Shown here piece after piece: positions 1 to 7,359 of a DNA stretch of 36,562 nt. A program made the translations under genes and the position numbers. The stretch is from contig JAFEAR010000192.1 in assembly GCA_018266335.1 (NCBI GenBank), positions 1 through 36,562 on the forward strand, given 5' to 3'. Positions within the stretch are counted from its first letter, which is position 1, and every line of letters starts with the position of its first letter. The notes below the pieces were generated by a model. The model saw only the letters and a list, made by a program, of their open reading frames with translations, was not told the origin of the DNA and searched no databases. The stretch comes from Bdellovibrionales bacterium (lineage in GTDB: Bacteria; Bdellovibrionota; UBA2428).

Positions 1-733
1 GAGCGGGCGACGATTTGGGATGACGCCGCAAATCAAGCACAGCCCGCCACTTTTCGATATAAAAAGCATCGCGTACACCCTGGCCCCGAAGAAGAGCTTG
101 GGCTCGCTCTAGGTAATCGGCTGCTTCGGTCCATGCCGCACGCTCAATCGCTGCTTGGGCCGCGAGCTCCAGCACGTTCGCATGCAAACGTGCAAATCCG
201 GGAGCCTCGGTTTGAACGAGCAGTCGCCGCAAAAGGGCCTGCGCCGGTTGATCTTTACGCTCGTGCACGAGCGCCGCCGCCAAATTCACCTCGCCCACCA
301 AACGCCGGTAAGCATCGATGCGGTCGCTGCGCAAATAGACCTGCAGGCAATCGATGGCCGCGGCATAATTCCACTGCGCAAAATGAGCAAAGGCTCGCTG
401 CAGCGCCGCCTCCGAGGCTCGCGCTACGGGTACCGAAGCAAGGAGATCGAGTGCTTCGCGATGCGCCCCGATAGCCACCAGCGCTCCGGCGTATTCAATG
501 ATTTCGTCGGGCGAAGCCACTACTAGCGAGCGGGCCGAAGGCCGCACGGTGGGAGCCAAAAGCCTCAGAGACTGTTCGGGCATACCACAGCGCCGAGCAA
601 GGCCCGCCGCTCGTAAGGCCACGTCCCTAGCCAGGGATTTCTTAAGGAGCTCGCGCAGCTGCGCCCGTGCCCGCACCAGCCGGCCAGCCCGAATATCTTC
701 ATCAACGGCTATCAGCACGGGGACCAAATCCAT
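1..733 (-). CDS. TPR-like helical repeat protein, cut by left edge
   Basis: An open minus-strand frame runs from ATG at 733 to the window edge (244 codons, no stop), so the C-terminus is missing. I translated it by hand. It begins MDLVPVLIAVDEDIRAGRL and continues as Ala/Leu/Arg-rich amphipathic helices in roughly 34-residue periods (for example AALQRAFAHFAQWNYAAAID and ERAAWTEAADYLERAQALL), which is the look of tetratricopeptide repeats. There is no signal peptide, so the protein is probably cytoplasmic. A weak Shine-Dalgarno (GAAGG) lies close to the ATG. It is divergent from the lipoprotein at 817. The plus-strand frames across this stretch look like shadows: they are Arg/Pro/His-rich and have no recognisable family. 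Function unknown; a TPR scaffold or the helical part of a larger regulator are both possible. Confidence 0.75.
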   Translation of the reverse strand, partial: MDLVPVLIAVDEDIRAGRLVRARAQLRELLKKSLARDVALRAAGLARRCGMPEQSLRLLAPTVRPSARSLVVASPDEIIEYAGALVAIGAHREALDLLASVPVARASEAALQRAFAHFAQWNYAAAIDCLQVYLRSDRIDAYRRLVGEVNLAAALVHERKDQPAQALLRRLLVQTEAPGFARLHANVLELAAQAAIERAAWTEAADYLERAQALLRGQGVRDAFYIEKWRAVLDLRRHPKSSPA

Positions 734-816
734 ACCTTCAACTTATCGCAGCCACGAAAAATATCACGCCAAAAATATAAGTTTTATTTTACAAGGACAG
801 GTACGATAATAAGAAC
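734..816. promoter_or_regulatory. divergent intergenic region, probable promoters
   Basis: This AT-rich gap separates two divergent start codons (733 on the minus strand, 817 on the plus strand), so it should hold promoters for both. On the plus strand GATAAT at about 803-808 is a good -10 hexamer, but no convincing -35 sits 16-18 bases upstream. No hairpin or operator-like dyad stands out. Confidence 0.35.
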
Positions 817-1245
817 ATGTCACGATGGATGGTGGTTGTCCTGCTAGTTGCCTTCGTCGGCTGCGATTATCCCGGCAACGGCGGCGGCTATCCGGGCGCA
901 CCCGAACCAGACGGGTCTAGAGCTTCCAGCAATCCTATGCAGCCAATTCTTCGCTGCGCAAGCGCCGACAACTCCGACGAAGTTCTTGTATGGCGCAGTG
1001 GCGATGAAAAGGACACGAACCTCTACCTAAGAGTCACCCACCAAACAAATCCCGACCTCATTGAGTATCCCGTCAACAATCGTGTCGTCTATAAATCGGA
1101 GACAGACCAGGAAGTTGTCTATAGCGATGCTAGCCTTGAACTCGCGGTGCACAAAACCCAGCCGCAGGGCAATGGTTTTGCCGCTCACTTGAGCACATCG
1201 AAGGAACCTATTTTGGATCTATCTCTCACCTGCGCCGAGGAATAG
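817..1245 (+). CDS. small predicted lipoprotein, unknown function
   Basis: A 142-residue protein with a hydrophobic N-terminus ending in a lipobox (LLVAFVGC, Cys16), so it should be lipidated and held in the outer or inner membrane. A Gly/Pro-rich linker follows (residues 18-40), then a compact soluble domain with Cys residues at both ends (ILRCAS near residue 47, LTCAEE at the C-terminus) that could form a disulfide. I recognise no family. The ribosome site is weak (AAGGA about 15 bases upstream). It converges with the gene ending at 1254, leaving 8 bases between stops and no visible terminator. The lipoprotein call is fairly secure; the role is unknown. Confidence 0.7.
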   Translation: MSRWMVVVLLVAFVGCDYPGNGGGYPGAPEPDGSRASSNPMQPILRCASADNSDEVLVWRSGDEKDTNLYLRVTHQTNPDLIEYPVNNRVVYKSETDQEVVYSDASLELAVHKTQPQGNGFAAHLSTSKEPILDLSLTCAEE

Positions 1246-1253
1246 TCGCCACT

Positions 1254-2303
1254 TCAAAACCCCGGATCAATTTTGTCGATGGGATTGGCGGGGGCTTCGG
1301 CGGGCGCGGGCAGCGCATCGTCGGTGGGCTTGGGCGCCTCTTCGGTGCGGTGCTCGCCGGCGGGCACGATGCGGGCGCTTACTTTTTCTTCGCGGATGAT
1401 TTTGGTTTTTGCTGCGCGTGGGGCTTCGAGTTTAAGGGCCTTCGCTTTGAGCGGAACCAGTGGCGCCTGCCGGGGTGGCGGAACGAGCTTGGCCTCTACG
1501 GTTTCGGTGTGCTCGCCCACCCGTTCCGATTCGGGATTGTAAACGGGCAGCATGCGCGCTTGGGCCCGCAGCGCTTCAACCGGCGCGGGCCGATAAGCGG
1601 CGCGTTCGGCCTGCAGTTCGGCAGCCGTCTTGAGCGAAGAGCACGATAAGACTTCCTGACTGTTGCCGGTGTCGGCTCCGCAGCCCGTCATGCCCACGGC
1701 CGAAATTCTACCCTTCGTGATTTGCATTTTAATGGCGCAGCGGCGCTGCACCGAGGGGTACACCACGCGCTGGCCCAGCGGACTCATGCCAATATAGTAG
1801 AGCCGACCATCCGCGCCCATTTGCGTGCCAATGACCTGCGAATTGTCCTGACGAAAATACTGCCCGTTTTGCATGACAAAAACGCCGTCACCCAAGCGGA
1901 TGGTGTTCTGTGTGGTCACCACTTCTACGTACCGCGGCTCGCCCGGCTGTTGCGACCATTGAATGTCCGGAGTACCCGCCTTCATCCCACCTTGCGCGTA
2001 GGCCTCGAACTTAGCCACATCGCCCACCGGACGACCGTAAGCATCTACGCCGCGACTATTGAAAGCCGAAATATGAATGTTGTCGCGATCGCTGTACTCC
2101 GAAGAACCCTGCACAATAAAGTTGTGCGCCACGTTCACCTGACAGGGCACCGGTGGCGTGTAGCGAATATCAAAACCGTAGAAAGTATCCTGAGGAATGG
2201 CCTGCTTCAGGCTCGCCACAATTTGTCGGCGATCTAAATTCTGCGCACTCACGGCGCCGGCGATAAGAGAAGAAATCCAGAGGTAACGAAAATTCGGGAG
2301 CAT
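1254..2303 (-). CDS. exported protein of unknown function, last gene of the vWA operon
   Basis: 349 residues with a signal peptide ending near AVSAQN (residue about 20), so probably periplasmic or surface-associated. The N-terminal two thirds (about 25-230) are a globular domain with four or more Cys residues (VPCQV, RRCAIK, TGCGAD, LSCSS). Residues about 230-349 are a Pro/Ala/Lys-rich, low-complexity tail that probably spans the periplasm or contacts the cell wall. I recognise no family. AGGA lies immediately before the ATG at 2303. The gene follows the vWA lipoprotein (stop at 2332) after 28 bases on the same strand, so it is probably cotranscribed and works with it. It ends 8 bases from the convergent gene at 817-1245, with no clear terminator. 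Confidence 0.7.
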   Translation of the reverse strand: MLPNFRYLWISSLIAGAVSAQNLDRRQIVASLKQAIPQDTFYGFDIRYTPPVPCQVNVAHNFIVQGSSEYSDRDNIHISAFNSRGVDAYGRPVGDVAKFEAYAQGGMKAGTPDIQWSQQPGEPRYVEVVTTQNTIRLGDGVFVMQNGQYFRQDNSQVIGTQMGADGRLYYIGMSPLGQRVVYPSVQRRCAIKMQITKGRISAVGMTGCGADTGNSQEVLSCSSLKTAAELQAERAAYRPAPVEALRAQARMLPVYNPESERVGEHTETVEAKLVPPPRQAPLVPLKAKALKLEAPRAAKTKIIREEKVSARIVPAGEHRTEEAPKPTDDALPAPAEAPANPIDKIDPGF

Positions 2304-2331
2304 GCTTCCTAAGATACCATGCTCCCCGAAA

Positions 2332-4134
2332 TTAATTGAGACTTGCGGGTTGATAGTTGATCACCACGGCGTCCGTGTCCTTCAGGCTCAGCACGAAGGG
2401 CAGATCGGTGATCGTCAAAGTTTTGCCGGAGAATTCATACTGGGCGTGGTCGACAATCGTCGAGGTGCCATCGGCATGATTCACCTTCACGATCATTTCG
2501 TCTTTGGTGGTGGGGGCAAAAGTCAGCTGAAACACACTCTTCTTCTGAATGATTGTGGTACCAATGCTATCCAGGAGCACGCTGTAGTCGGGTGAACCAA
2601 TATCGTAGGACATGGATCCATTGCCAACGGCGTCAGCAAATTCGATGTAGCGCCATCCCTTGTCCACGGCCGGAATGCGCGGACGAGCTTGGGTCACCAC
2701 GGCGCCACTGGAGTTGTAGAAGGGCATAGTGTCCAAGTGGTCATCGCTCTGGTAGCGCGCGGCCTGCAGGGTTTGGATGGTCGTATCGCTCGTCGCTACG
2801 ATGGCGAAAACGAAGTAGTTCGGCGTGGTGTACTTATTGCCGTCGAGTTGCAGGAAGAAGGCGTCGAGCTTGTCCTTCACGCTAGCCACGGTCACCAGTT
2901 TGCTGGCATCGGGGCACACACCCACAGAGTAGGTCAAGCTACCTACGGTGCGCACCGGACAGGTAGTGGGCTTGAGCGCGCAGCCCGAGGTGCAGCAATA
3001 CTTGTACTGGTTCTGTAAAAAGTTGGTGGGATCGGCAAACTTACCGGTGTTCGCCGTAACGAGCGAGTTCATGTCACAGCCGTAATCGGTGTCGGGCGAA
3101 AAGCCCGTAGGAACCGCAGAGATATTAGGCAAGGTCATCGTTTGATCGTCTTCGTCGCTGACGAAGATAATTCCACGTAGGGAATCGGGACGGAAAAAGG
3201 CCGTCGCCGAACTTTCGTTGTTATCGATGAATTCCATTACGGAGCCCAGGCCACGTTCGGATCCGCCGCCGGCACTCCCCACGGACACGTTCACCGTAAA
3301 GTTATCGATCAAGCTTTGCACCCATGCGTCTTGATCGGGCACAATGCCGTCGGGCTTCGTAAGTAGAATTGCCTTTCCAGAGTGCACGGTGTCGTTGAGC
3401 ACGGTGTTCACACACTGCGTAACGCTCGTGCCACTCGTGGGATTCAAGCACTGGGCAACGCCCGTGTAGGTATCGCTGGCGTCGCGAATTTTACATTGCG
3501 GGCCAAACACGAGCGGATACGCAGCGTTGTCGTCGGCGGCGAAGTACGGAAGTTTTTCGGTGCAAAGAGCGGCGATCGGACCGTCGTGAATGCCCGGCAA
3601 CAAACGAGCATAGTCCGTGCCGCGCGCCCAACCGGGCACAAGGTCTTTGTACTTAATGCCGTTCGTAAAGATACCGGCCGAGCCCACCGAGGTGGTCACG
3701 CTTACGCCCATCAGGCTCAGCGTGGAAAGCTTACCATCGGTTGCCGGGTTCACGGCGGCGGCACGCGCCGCCACCATGCTGGCCAGGTAGTAGGATTTAA
3801 AGTTTACGGAACCGGGAATCGTCGTGTTCATGTAGTTCTGGAACACGGGGTTGGCCAGGTAAGTGTCGGTCGTGATGACCGCCACGCGAATATCCCAGTA
3901 GGGTTTGAGGTATTTTTTAGCGAAGCCGGCAAATTTATCGCGCAGAGCCTTTTGCGAAACGTCCATGCTCGAGGAGTTATCTACGACCCACAACAAGTCG
4001 ATCTTGGTGTTTACTTGTTGTTGGCTAGAGAAGGCTTCTTCTTGTTGTTGGTAGCGAAAGGAACCCGGCAGCTGACCCGTGCAGGACGCCGTCAGAGTTA
4101 AAAGGGCGATTTGAGCGGTGTTCGTACGTTTCAT
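2332..4134 (-). CDS. von Willebrand A domain lipoprotein (CglB-like candidate surface adhesin)
   Basis: 600 residues. The signal peptide ends in LTLTASC (Cys18), predicting an outer-membrane lipoprotein; Thr at +2 gives no inner-membrane retention signal. A vWA domain starts at about residue 45: KIDLLWVVDNSSSM carries the metal-ion-dependent adhesion motif DxSxS (D52, S54, S56), and IIFVSDEDDQ further on resembles another metal-site strand. A Cys-rich insert (YKYCCTSGCALKPTTC) suggests disulfides, as expected outside the cell. vWA-MIDAS domains bind ligands or surfaces through a divalent cation. In Myxococcus the gliding adhesin CglB is a vWA outer-membrane lipoprotein, and this gene lies near a Glt-type operon, so an adhesin role is my inference. 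The Shine-Dalgarno AAGGA lies about 10 bases before the ATG, just after a short hairpin (4151-4165). Confidence 0.85.
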   Translation of the reverse strand: MKRTNTAQIALLTLTASCTGQLPGSFRYQQQEEAFSSQQQVNTKIDLLWVVDNSSSMDVSQKALRDKFAGFAKKYLKPYWDIRVAVITTDTYLANPVFQNYMNTTIPGSVNFKSYYLASMVAARAAAVNPATDGKLSTLSLMGVSVTTSVGSAGIFTNGIKYKDLVPGWARGTDYARLLPGIHDGPIAALCTEKLPYFAADDNAAYPLVFGPQCKIRDASDTYTGVAQCLNPTSGTSVTQCVNTVLNDTVHSGKAILLTKPDGIVPDQDAWVQSLIDNFTVNVSVGSAGGGSERGLGSVMEFIDNNESSATAFFRPDSLRGIIFVSDEDDQTMTLPNISAVPTGFSPDTDYGCDMNSLVTANTGKFADPTNFLQNQYKYCCTSGCALKPTTCPVRTVGSLTYSVGVCPDASKLVTVASVKDKLDAFFLQLDGNKYTTPNYFVFAIVATSDTTIQTLQAARYQSDDHLDTMPFYNSSGAVVTQARPRIPAVDKGWRYIEFADAVGNGSMSYDIGSPDYSVLLDSIGTTIIQKKSVFQLTFAPTTKDEMIVKVNHADGTSTIVDHAQYEFSGKTLTITDLPFVLSLKDTDAVVINYQPASLN

Positions 4135-4150
4135 ATGGCTCAGGTTCCTT

Positions 4151-4165
4151 GCAACCCAGGGTTGC
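4151..4165 (-). promoter_or_regulatory. perfect hairpin next to the ribosome site of the vWA lipoprotein
   Basis: GCAACCC and GGGTTGC are 7-base perfect arms around a single base, lying directly 5' of the AAGGA ribosome site for the start at 4134. A one-base loop cannot close as drawn, so the real stem would be about 5-6 base pairs. It sits between two cotranscribed genes. It could tune translation or mark RNA processing, or be a protein-binding dyad. No U-tract follows in the direction of transcription, so it is not an intrinsic terminator. Confidence 0.35.
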
Positions 4166-4243
4166 TGGTTTTTCCTTCGCCCGCTTAAACGTACATGCAG
4201 CCCGGGCGGCTTTTTTTAGGTCAGGACTCAAGAACGCAAACGA

Positions 4244-5167
4244 TTAGCGCTGCGCTACGCGTTTTTCGCACTCTTCGGCGGCACCGTTAAGCACCCACGC
4301 GTCGTTCACTCCCTTGCGGGTTTCTTCGCCGAGCACACCGCTCAGCGAGCTGATTTGCTTTTCTAATTCTTGCTCTTCCTTAGAGAGTGAGGCCGTGCCG
4401 CGCATGCCGCCGCCCCATCCTGCACCCAAGCGAGAGTCGTCGTCGGCATCTTCGCTGCCCGTCAGGGCTTCCATGAATTCATCGTGCGGCACTACGCAAG
4501 ACTGCGTGCACGGAGCGCCCCCCACGCAGTAGCTTAGCGAAACTTTGGCCTTTTCGCCCTTCACAAAGCTCAGGGTCACTTCGTGCTTTTGTTTGTCCAA
4601 ATTAAACTTCACGGGAACGTTGTCTACGCGCACGCAGAGCGATTCCCATTTAATTTTTTGCTCGAAGAGTTTGTGGTTTAATTTTACCACGTTCTTCGCA
4701 TACTTTTGCGTTTCGTTTTTGCTGTCGAAGACCACGCGTTGGCAACCTTCGAAAGGTTTCTCCACCACTGCGGGCACGGCCGGAGCCGCCGTCAGCGCGC
4801 TGTCCTTCACGGCCGGAGCGCCTACTCCCGCTCCGCCCGCTACCGTATCGACGTTCGGCGCACTCGGCACATCGCCGGCAGGCTCGAAGGGCGTCACGGT
4901 GGAGGGCGAGCTCTTCGACTTAAAGAGACTCGCAAAGAAGCCCGGGGCTTTCGGAGCGGCCGCGGGTGCTGCGTTGGGAGTCGGGGCAGCGGGCACGGCC
5001 GCTACGCCGGCGTGGTAATCCGGATTCAGCACGAGCGGCCCTTGTGCCGGGGTGTTCACCGCGGAAGTTTCCGCGACTTGAGCTTGCTTGTGTTTGGCCA
5101 GGTAACTTGCCACACCGGCCGCCATAACGAGGCCCACTACGATGGTGATTCTGATTTGCGTTTTCAT
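4244..5167 (-). CDS. membrane-anchored periplasmic protein of unknown function
   Basis: I choose ATG 5167 (MKTQIRITIVVG) over the upstream ATG 5188, because GGAGG lies 8 bases before 5167. The protein has 307 residues: an N-terminal membrane segment (about 6-23, ITIVVGLVMAAGVASYLA), an Ala/Pro-rich linker (about 30-130), then a globular domain with paired Cys residues (FEGCQRVVF, ESLCVRV, YCVGGAPCTQSC) and a coiled-coil-like C-terminal part (KEEQELEKQISSL). The end EECEKRVAQR has one more Cys. It probably projects into the periplasm, with the Cys residues in disulfides. It lies 27 bases after one vWA lipoprotein gene and 109 bases before the other, all on one strand, which suggests a role in export or anchoring of those lipoproteins. 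I recognise no family. Confidence 0.7.
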   Translation of the reverse strand: MKTQIRITIVVGLVMAAGVASYLAKHKQAQVAETSAVNTPAQGPLVLNPDYHAGVAAVPAAPTPNAAPAAAPKAPGFFASLFKSKSSPSTVTPFEPAGDVPSAPNVDTVAGGAGVGAPAVKDSALTAAPAVPAVVEKPFEGCQRVVFDSKNETQKYAKNVVKLNHKLFEQKIKWESLCVRVDNVPVKFNLDKQKHEVTLSFVKGEKAKVSLSYCVGGAPCTQSCVVPHDEFMEALTGSEDADDDSRLGAGWGGGMRGTASLSKEEQELEKQISSLSGVLGEETRKGVNDAWVLNGAAEECEKRVAQR

Positions 5168-5194
5168 TTTACGTTCCTCCGTCATCACTCTCGT

Positions 5195-6718
5195 TTAGAT
5201 ACCCACGCCACTGCATTCGGCCGCGGTGCACTGACCGGGGTCTAGGTTACCGCCGGTGCCCGGCAGACCGCCCGTGCCCGGATCAACCGGCACGTTCACT
5301 ACGGGGTCACCCGTGGGAGGAACCGTAACTGCGCCACCCGTGTTGTCGCCGGGAGCAGGATCCGTCGTGCCGGTGCTCGTGCCAGGCAAGGTGCCAGGGT
5401 CAGTCGTAACCGGAGTCGGGTCCGTGGTCACCGTACCGCCGCCAGTGCTACCACCGGTCGTGGTGCCACCACCCGTGCTCGTACCGCCGCCCGTGCTGGT
5501 GTCGCCGCCGGTGGTAGTGCCACCCGTACCGGTGTCGCCACCCGAGTTGCTGGGGAGTTTCACGCAGTAGGTCACTTCCACGTTGGAGTGCGAGCGACCC
5601 GCGTCGGGGATATGAATGCGATGTTCATCGTCGCTGTAGTGACAATCGGCGCGAGCGCCGTCGACCGTGGTGCGAATCGAATCATGATCAATCTCGTGTT
5701 CCCGGTGAGTCAGCACGAAGTCGCTGTTAAGGGTCATGCGGGTGCTTGCCCATTGACCCAAACTCTCGAGACCTTCAGTGATGTGTCCGCCACCCAGGTC
5801 AATCGAGTTATCACCGTTCTTCTGAATGAGGTCCATGTAGCCGTAGCCGTATTCATTTTGGCCGCGGCGTACGACGGTGTTGAGGTTGTTATAGAGAATA
5901 CCCGAGATCATCAGCGGGCGATCGCCCCACACCGCTTTGATGCGGTTGTAAACGATGCTGGGCGAAACTTTGGTTTCCCAAGTGATCGGATGCGACCAAC
6001 TCAAGTTCAAATGCGGGGTGACGCAATCTTGGAAGTAAGCAAACTCCTCCAGGCGCTCGGGATCGCGCACGCGTTTAACGTTCGCGGGGTACTGCGCGCA
6101 AATGTCGTTTTCATCGGAGATAAACACAATTGCCAGGGCCGCATCGAGGCGCAAGAAGTTTTGCGTGCGCGCTTCGGTAAAGCGGCCCGCGTCGGTGAAC
6201 AATTTATTCAGCGAGTACAAACCTTCTTCACCGCCGTCGGACAGGATATCCATACGGGGGCGACGAAGTTTGAGTTTAAGGGCCGAGCGAATGGCATCGA
6301 CCGTCATGTACTGCGACGAAAGCACGGTGGGTTCGCTCTGGGCGCGGTACAAGCGACCCGACCACTTGGAGCGACTGCCGTGGCCCAGCATAACGCCAAT
6401 TTGGTAGTCGGCGTCGCGCGGCAAGTTTTGTACAAAGCGATCGATGCTATCGGCAATGGCGCCGCGCTCATCGCGCAACGAACCCGAGGAGTCCGTCACG
6501 AAGAGCACATCGACTTTATTGGTGAGCTTAACGTCGGGTTGAGTGAAGCGATCGGTGTAGCAAGTCACACCAGTGAGCGCACTACTCACGCCCGACAAGG
6601 TAGGATCGGTTGCAGTGGCTGCCGTGGTTCCCGAAAGCGCGCCACCGGTCGGCGCAACTTCGCAGCCCGCCAGCGACAAAGTCGCAAGGATGATCGCACT
6701 GAATTTTTGGGTGGACAT
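5195..6718 (-). CDS. von Willebrand A domain lipoprotein with Thr/Gly/Pro-rich stalk
   Basis: 507 residues and first gene of the operon. The signal peptide ends in LSLAGC (Cys19), so it is a predicted lipoprotein. The vWA domain runs from about residue 68: KVDVLFVTDSSGSL carries DxSxS (D76, S78, S80), and LAIVFISDENDIC near residue 200 is the matching later strand. From about residue 388 to the end the protein is a Thr/Gly/Pro-rich tail built on TGGGT(S/T) units, followed by CTAAECSGVGI. That order (lipid anchor, vWA head, long flexible tail) fits a surface protein. The candidate ribosome site AGAAGG is about 11 bases upstream, separated from the start codon by one arm of a 10-base dyad (6720-6769). 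Its partner is probably the second vWA protein at 2332-4134. A CglB-like adhesin role is inferred from the domain and the neighbourhood. Confidence 0.85.
   Translation of the reverse strand: MSTQKFSAIILATLSLAGCEVAPTGGALSGTTAATATDPTLSGVSSALTGVTCYTDRFTQPDVKLTNKVDVLFVTDSSGSLRDERGAIADSIDRFVQNLPRDADYQIGVMLGHGSRSKWSGRLYRAQSEPTVLSSQYMTVDAIRSALKLKLRRPRMDILSDGGEEGLYSLNKLFTDAGRFTEARTQNFLRLDAALAIVFISDENDICAQYPANVKRVRDPERLEEFAYFQDCVTPHLNLSWSHPITWETKVSPSIVYNRIKAVWGDRPLMISGILYNNLNTVVRRGQNEYGYGYMDLIQKNGDNSIDLGGGHITEGLESLGQWASTRMTLNSDFVLTHREHEIDHDSIRTTVDGARADCHYSDDEHRIHIPDAGRSHSNVEVTYCVKLPSNSGGDTGTGGTTTGGDTSTGGGTSTGGGTTTGGSTGGGTVTTDPTPVTTDPGTLPGTSTGTTDPAPGDNTGGAVTVPPTGDPVVNVPVDPGTGGLPGTGGNLDPGQCTAAECSGVGI
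5430..5545 (-). repeat. degenerate short tandem repeat encoding TGGGT(S/T) units
   Basis: Within the 3' part of the first vWA gene, units of about 18 bases repeat imperfectly and encode TTTGGD, TSTGGG, TSTGGG and TTTGGS. Such coding repeats make flexible extracellular stalks and can change copy number by slippage, so the length may vary between strains. The boundaries are approximate. Confidence 0.6.
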
Positions 6719-6719
6719 A

Positions 6720-6769
6720 GTATGTAAGCCCTTCTGATACGATCGCGCTTTCGATAGGAGCTTACATAC
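6720..6769. promoter_or_regulatory. 10-base inverted repeat before the vWA operon
   Basis: GTATGTAAGC (6720-6729) and GCTTACATAC (6760-6769) are perfect inverted copies separated by 30 bases, and the first lies directly against the start codon at 6718. The distal arm is part of a 14-base sequence (6757-6770) found again before the Glt-type operon at 16585-16598 in the same orientation. Possible readings are a two-site operator, a promoter element, or an mRNA stem in the leader that would enclose the AGAAGG ribosome site in its loop. The rest of the gap to 6857 holds imperfect AGATTCT/AGAAGAT dyads but no U-tract, so I see no clear terminator for the upstream operon. Confidence 0.5.
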
Positions 6770-6857
6770 AGATGAGGACGGGACTTGCGCTTGGTGTATC
6801 TCTATCTTCTAAGATTCTCGAATTCACCTCAAGAGAAGATTCGGTAAAGACATTAGC

Positions 6858-7349
6858 CTATGCAAACACGGGTCGCTGCTCCCAACGGAGGCGATAAACC
6901 CAAGTTCCCGCGTCGCGCGAAATCGCGCACACACGGGCCCGCACGTTTTGGACCATACCACTGCCGTTGTCGAAGAGGTTCAGCAGCACCGGACTGCCAT
7001 CGCCAAAGGCCGGGTAAGGCGCCGGATAGGGGCTAGAAAACTCGCAACCCGTTTCGGTGACCATCGCCAGCTTGCCGCTGAGGTACTCTTGGCTATTGTG
7101 GCAAATAGCCTCGATGTCCCAGGCCTCGCTCGCCTGACCCATGACGGGCGTTGGCAACTGCGGCGACTCGTGCCGAACTTGCACGCCCATAGGCGGCGGG
7201 GGATCGACCGGCTTCCACTGACCGCGCGGGGCATCCCAGATCCACGAAAAATCGCGAATCTTGCCCTGCCCATGCATGAGCGTGACTTCCTGCTCGGAGA
7301 AAGGACCGAAGATTTTTCCGTACCGGGCAAAATAAGTTTGGTGACTCAT
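6858..7349 (-). CDS. GYF_2-domain protein with PilZ-like C-terminal domain
   Basis: 163 residues without a signal peptide, so cytoplasmic. Residues about 5-48 (YFARYGKIFGPFSEQEV...WIWDAPRGQWKPV) match the GYF_2/DUF4339 pattern, a small fold that binds proline-rich peptides. Residues about 75-160 (ending TWVYRLRWEQ) look like a degenerate PilZ-type barrel, with TETGCEF in place of the usual D/NxSxxG; this second call is weak. In Myxococcus, GltJ/AgmX carries a cytoplasmic GYF domain that helps couple the motility machine to its cytoplasmic partners. Here the GYF domain is a separate protein at the end of the same operon as the AgmX-type protein (9999-11240). It is the last gene, 10 bases after the TPR gene stop at 7360. 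An adaptor role for the machine is inferred. Confidence 0.7.
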   Translation of the reverse strand: MSHQTYFARYGKIFGPFSEQEVTLMHGQGKIRDFSWIWDAPRGQWKPVDPPPPMGVQVRHESPQLPTPVMGQASEAWDIEAICHNSQEYLSGKLAMVTETGCEFSSPYPAPYPAFGDGSPVLLNLFDNGSGMVQNVRARVCAISRDAGTWVYRLRWEQRPVFA

Positions 7350-7359
7350 AATACGTTCC

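Noticed and set aside
133..809. Three overlapping plus-strand frames near the left edge
   Set aside because: They lie opposite a continuous minus-strand frame (1-733) with a sensible TPR-like translation; the plus-strand translations are Arg/Pro/His-rich and unlike any protein family.
4196..4217. GCCCGGGC palindrome followed by seven T residues, terminator-like
   Set aside because: The T-run is on the plus strand while all genes here are on the minus strand; in the direction of transcription it would be an A-run before the stem.
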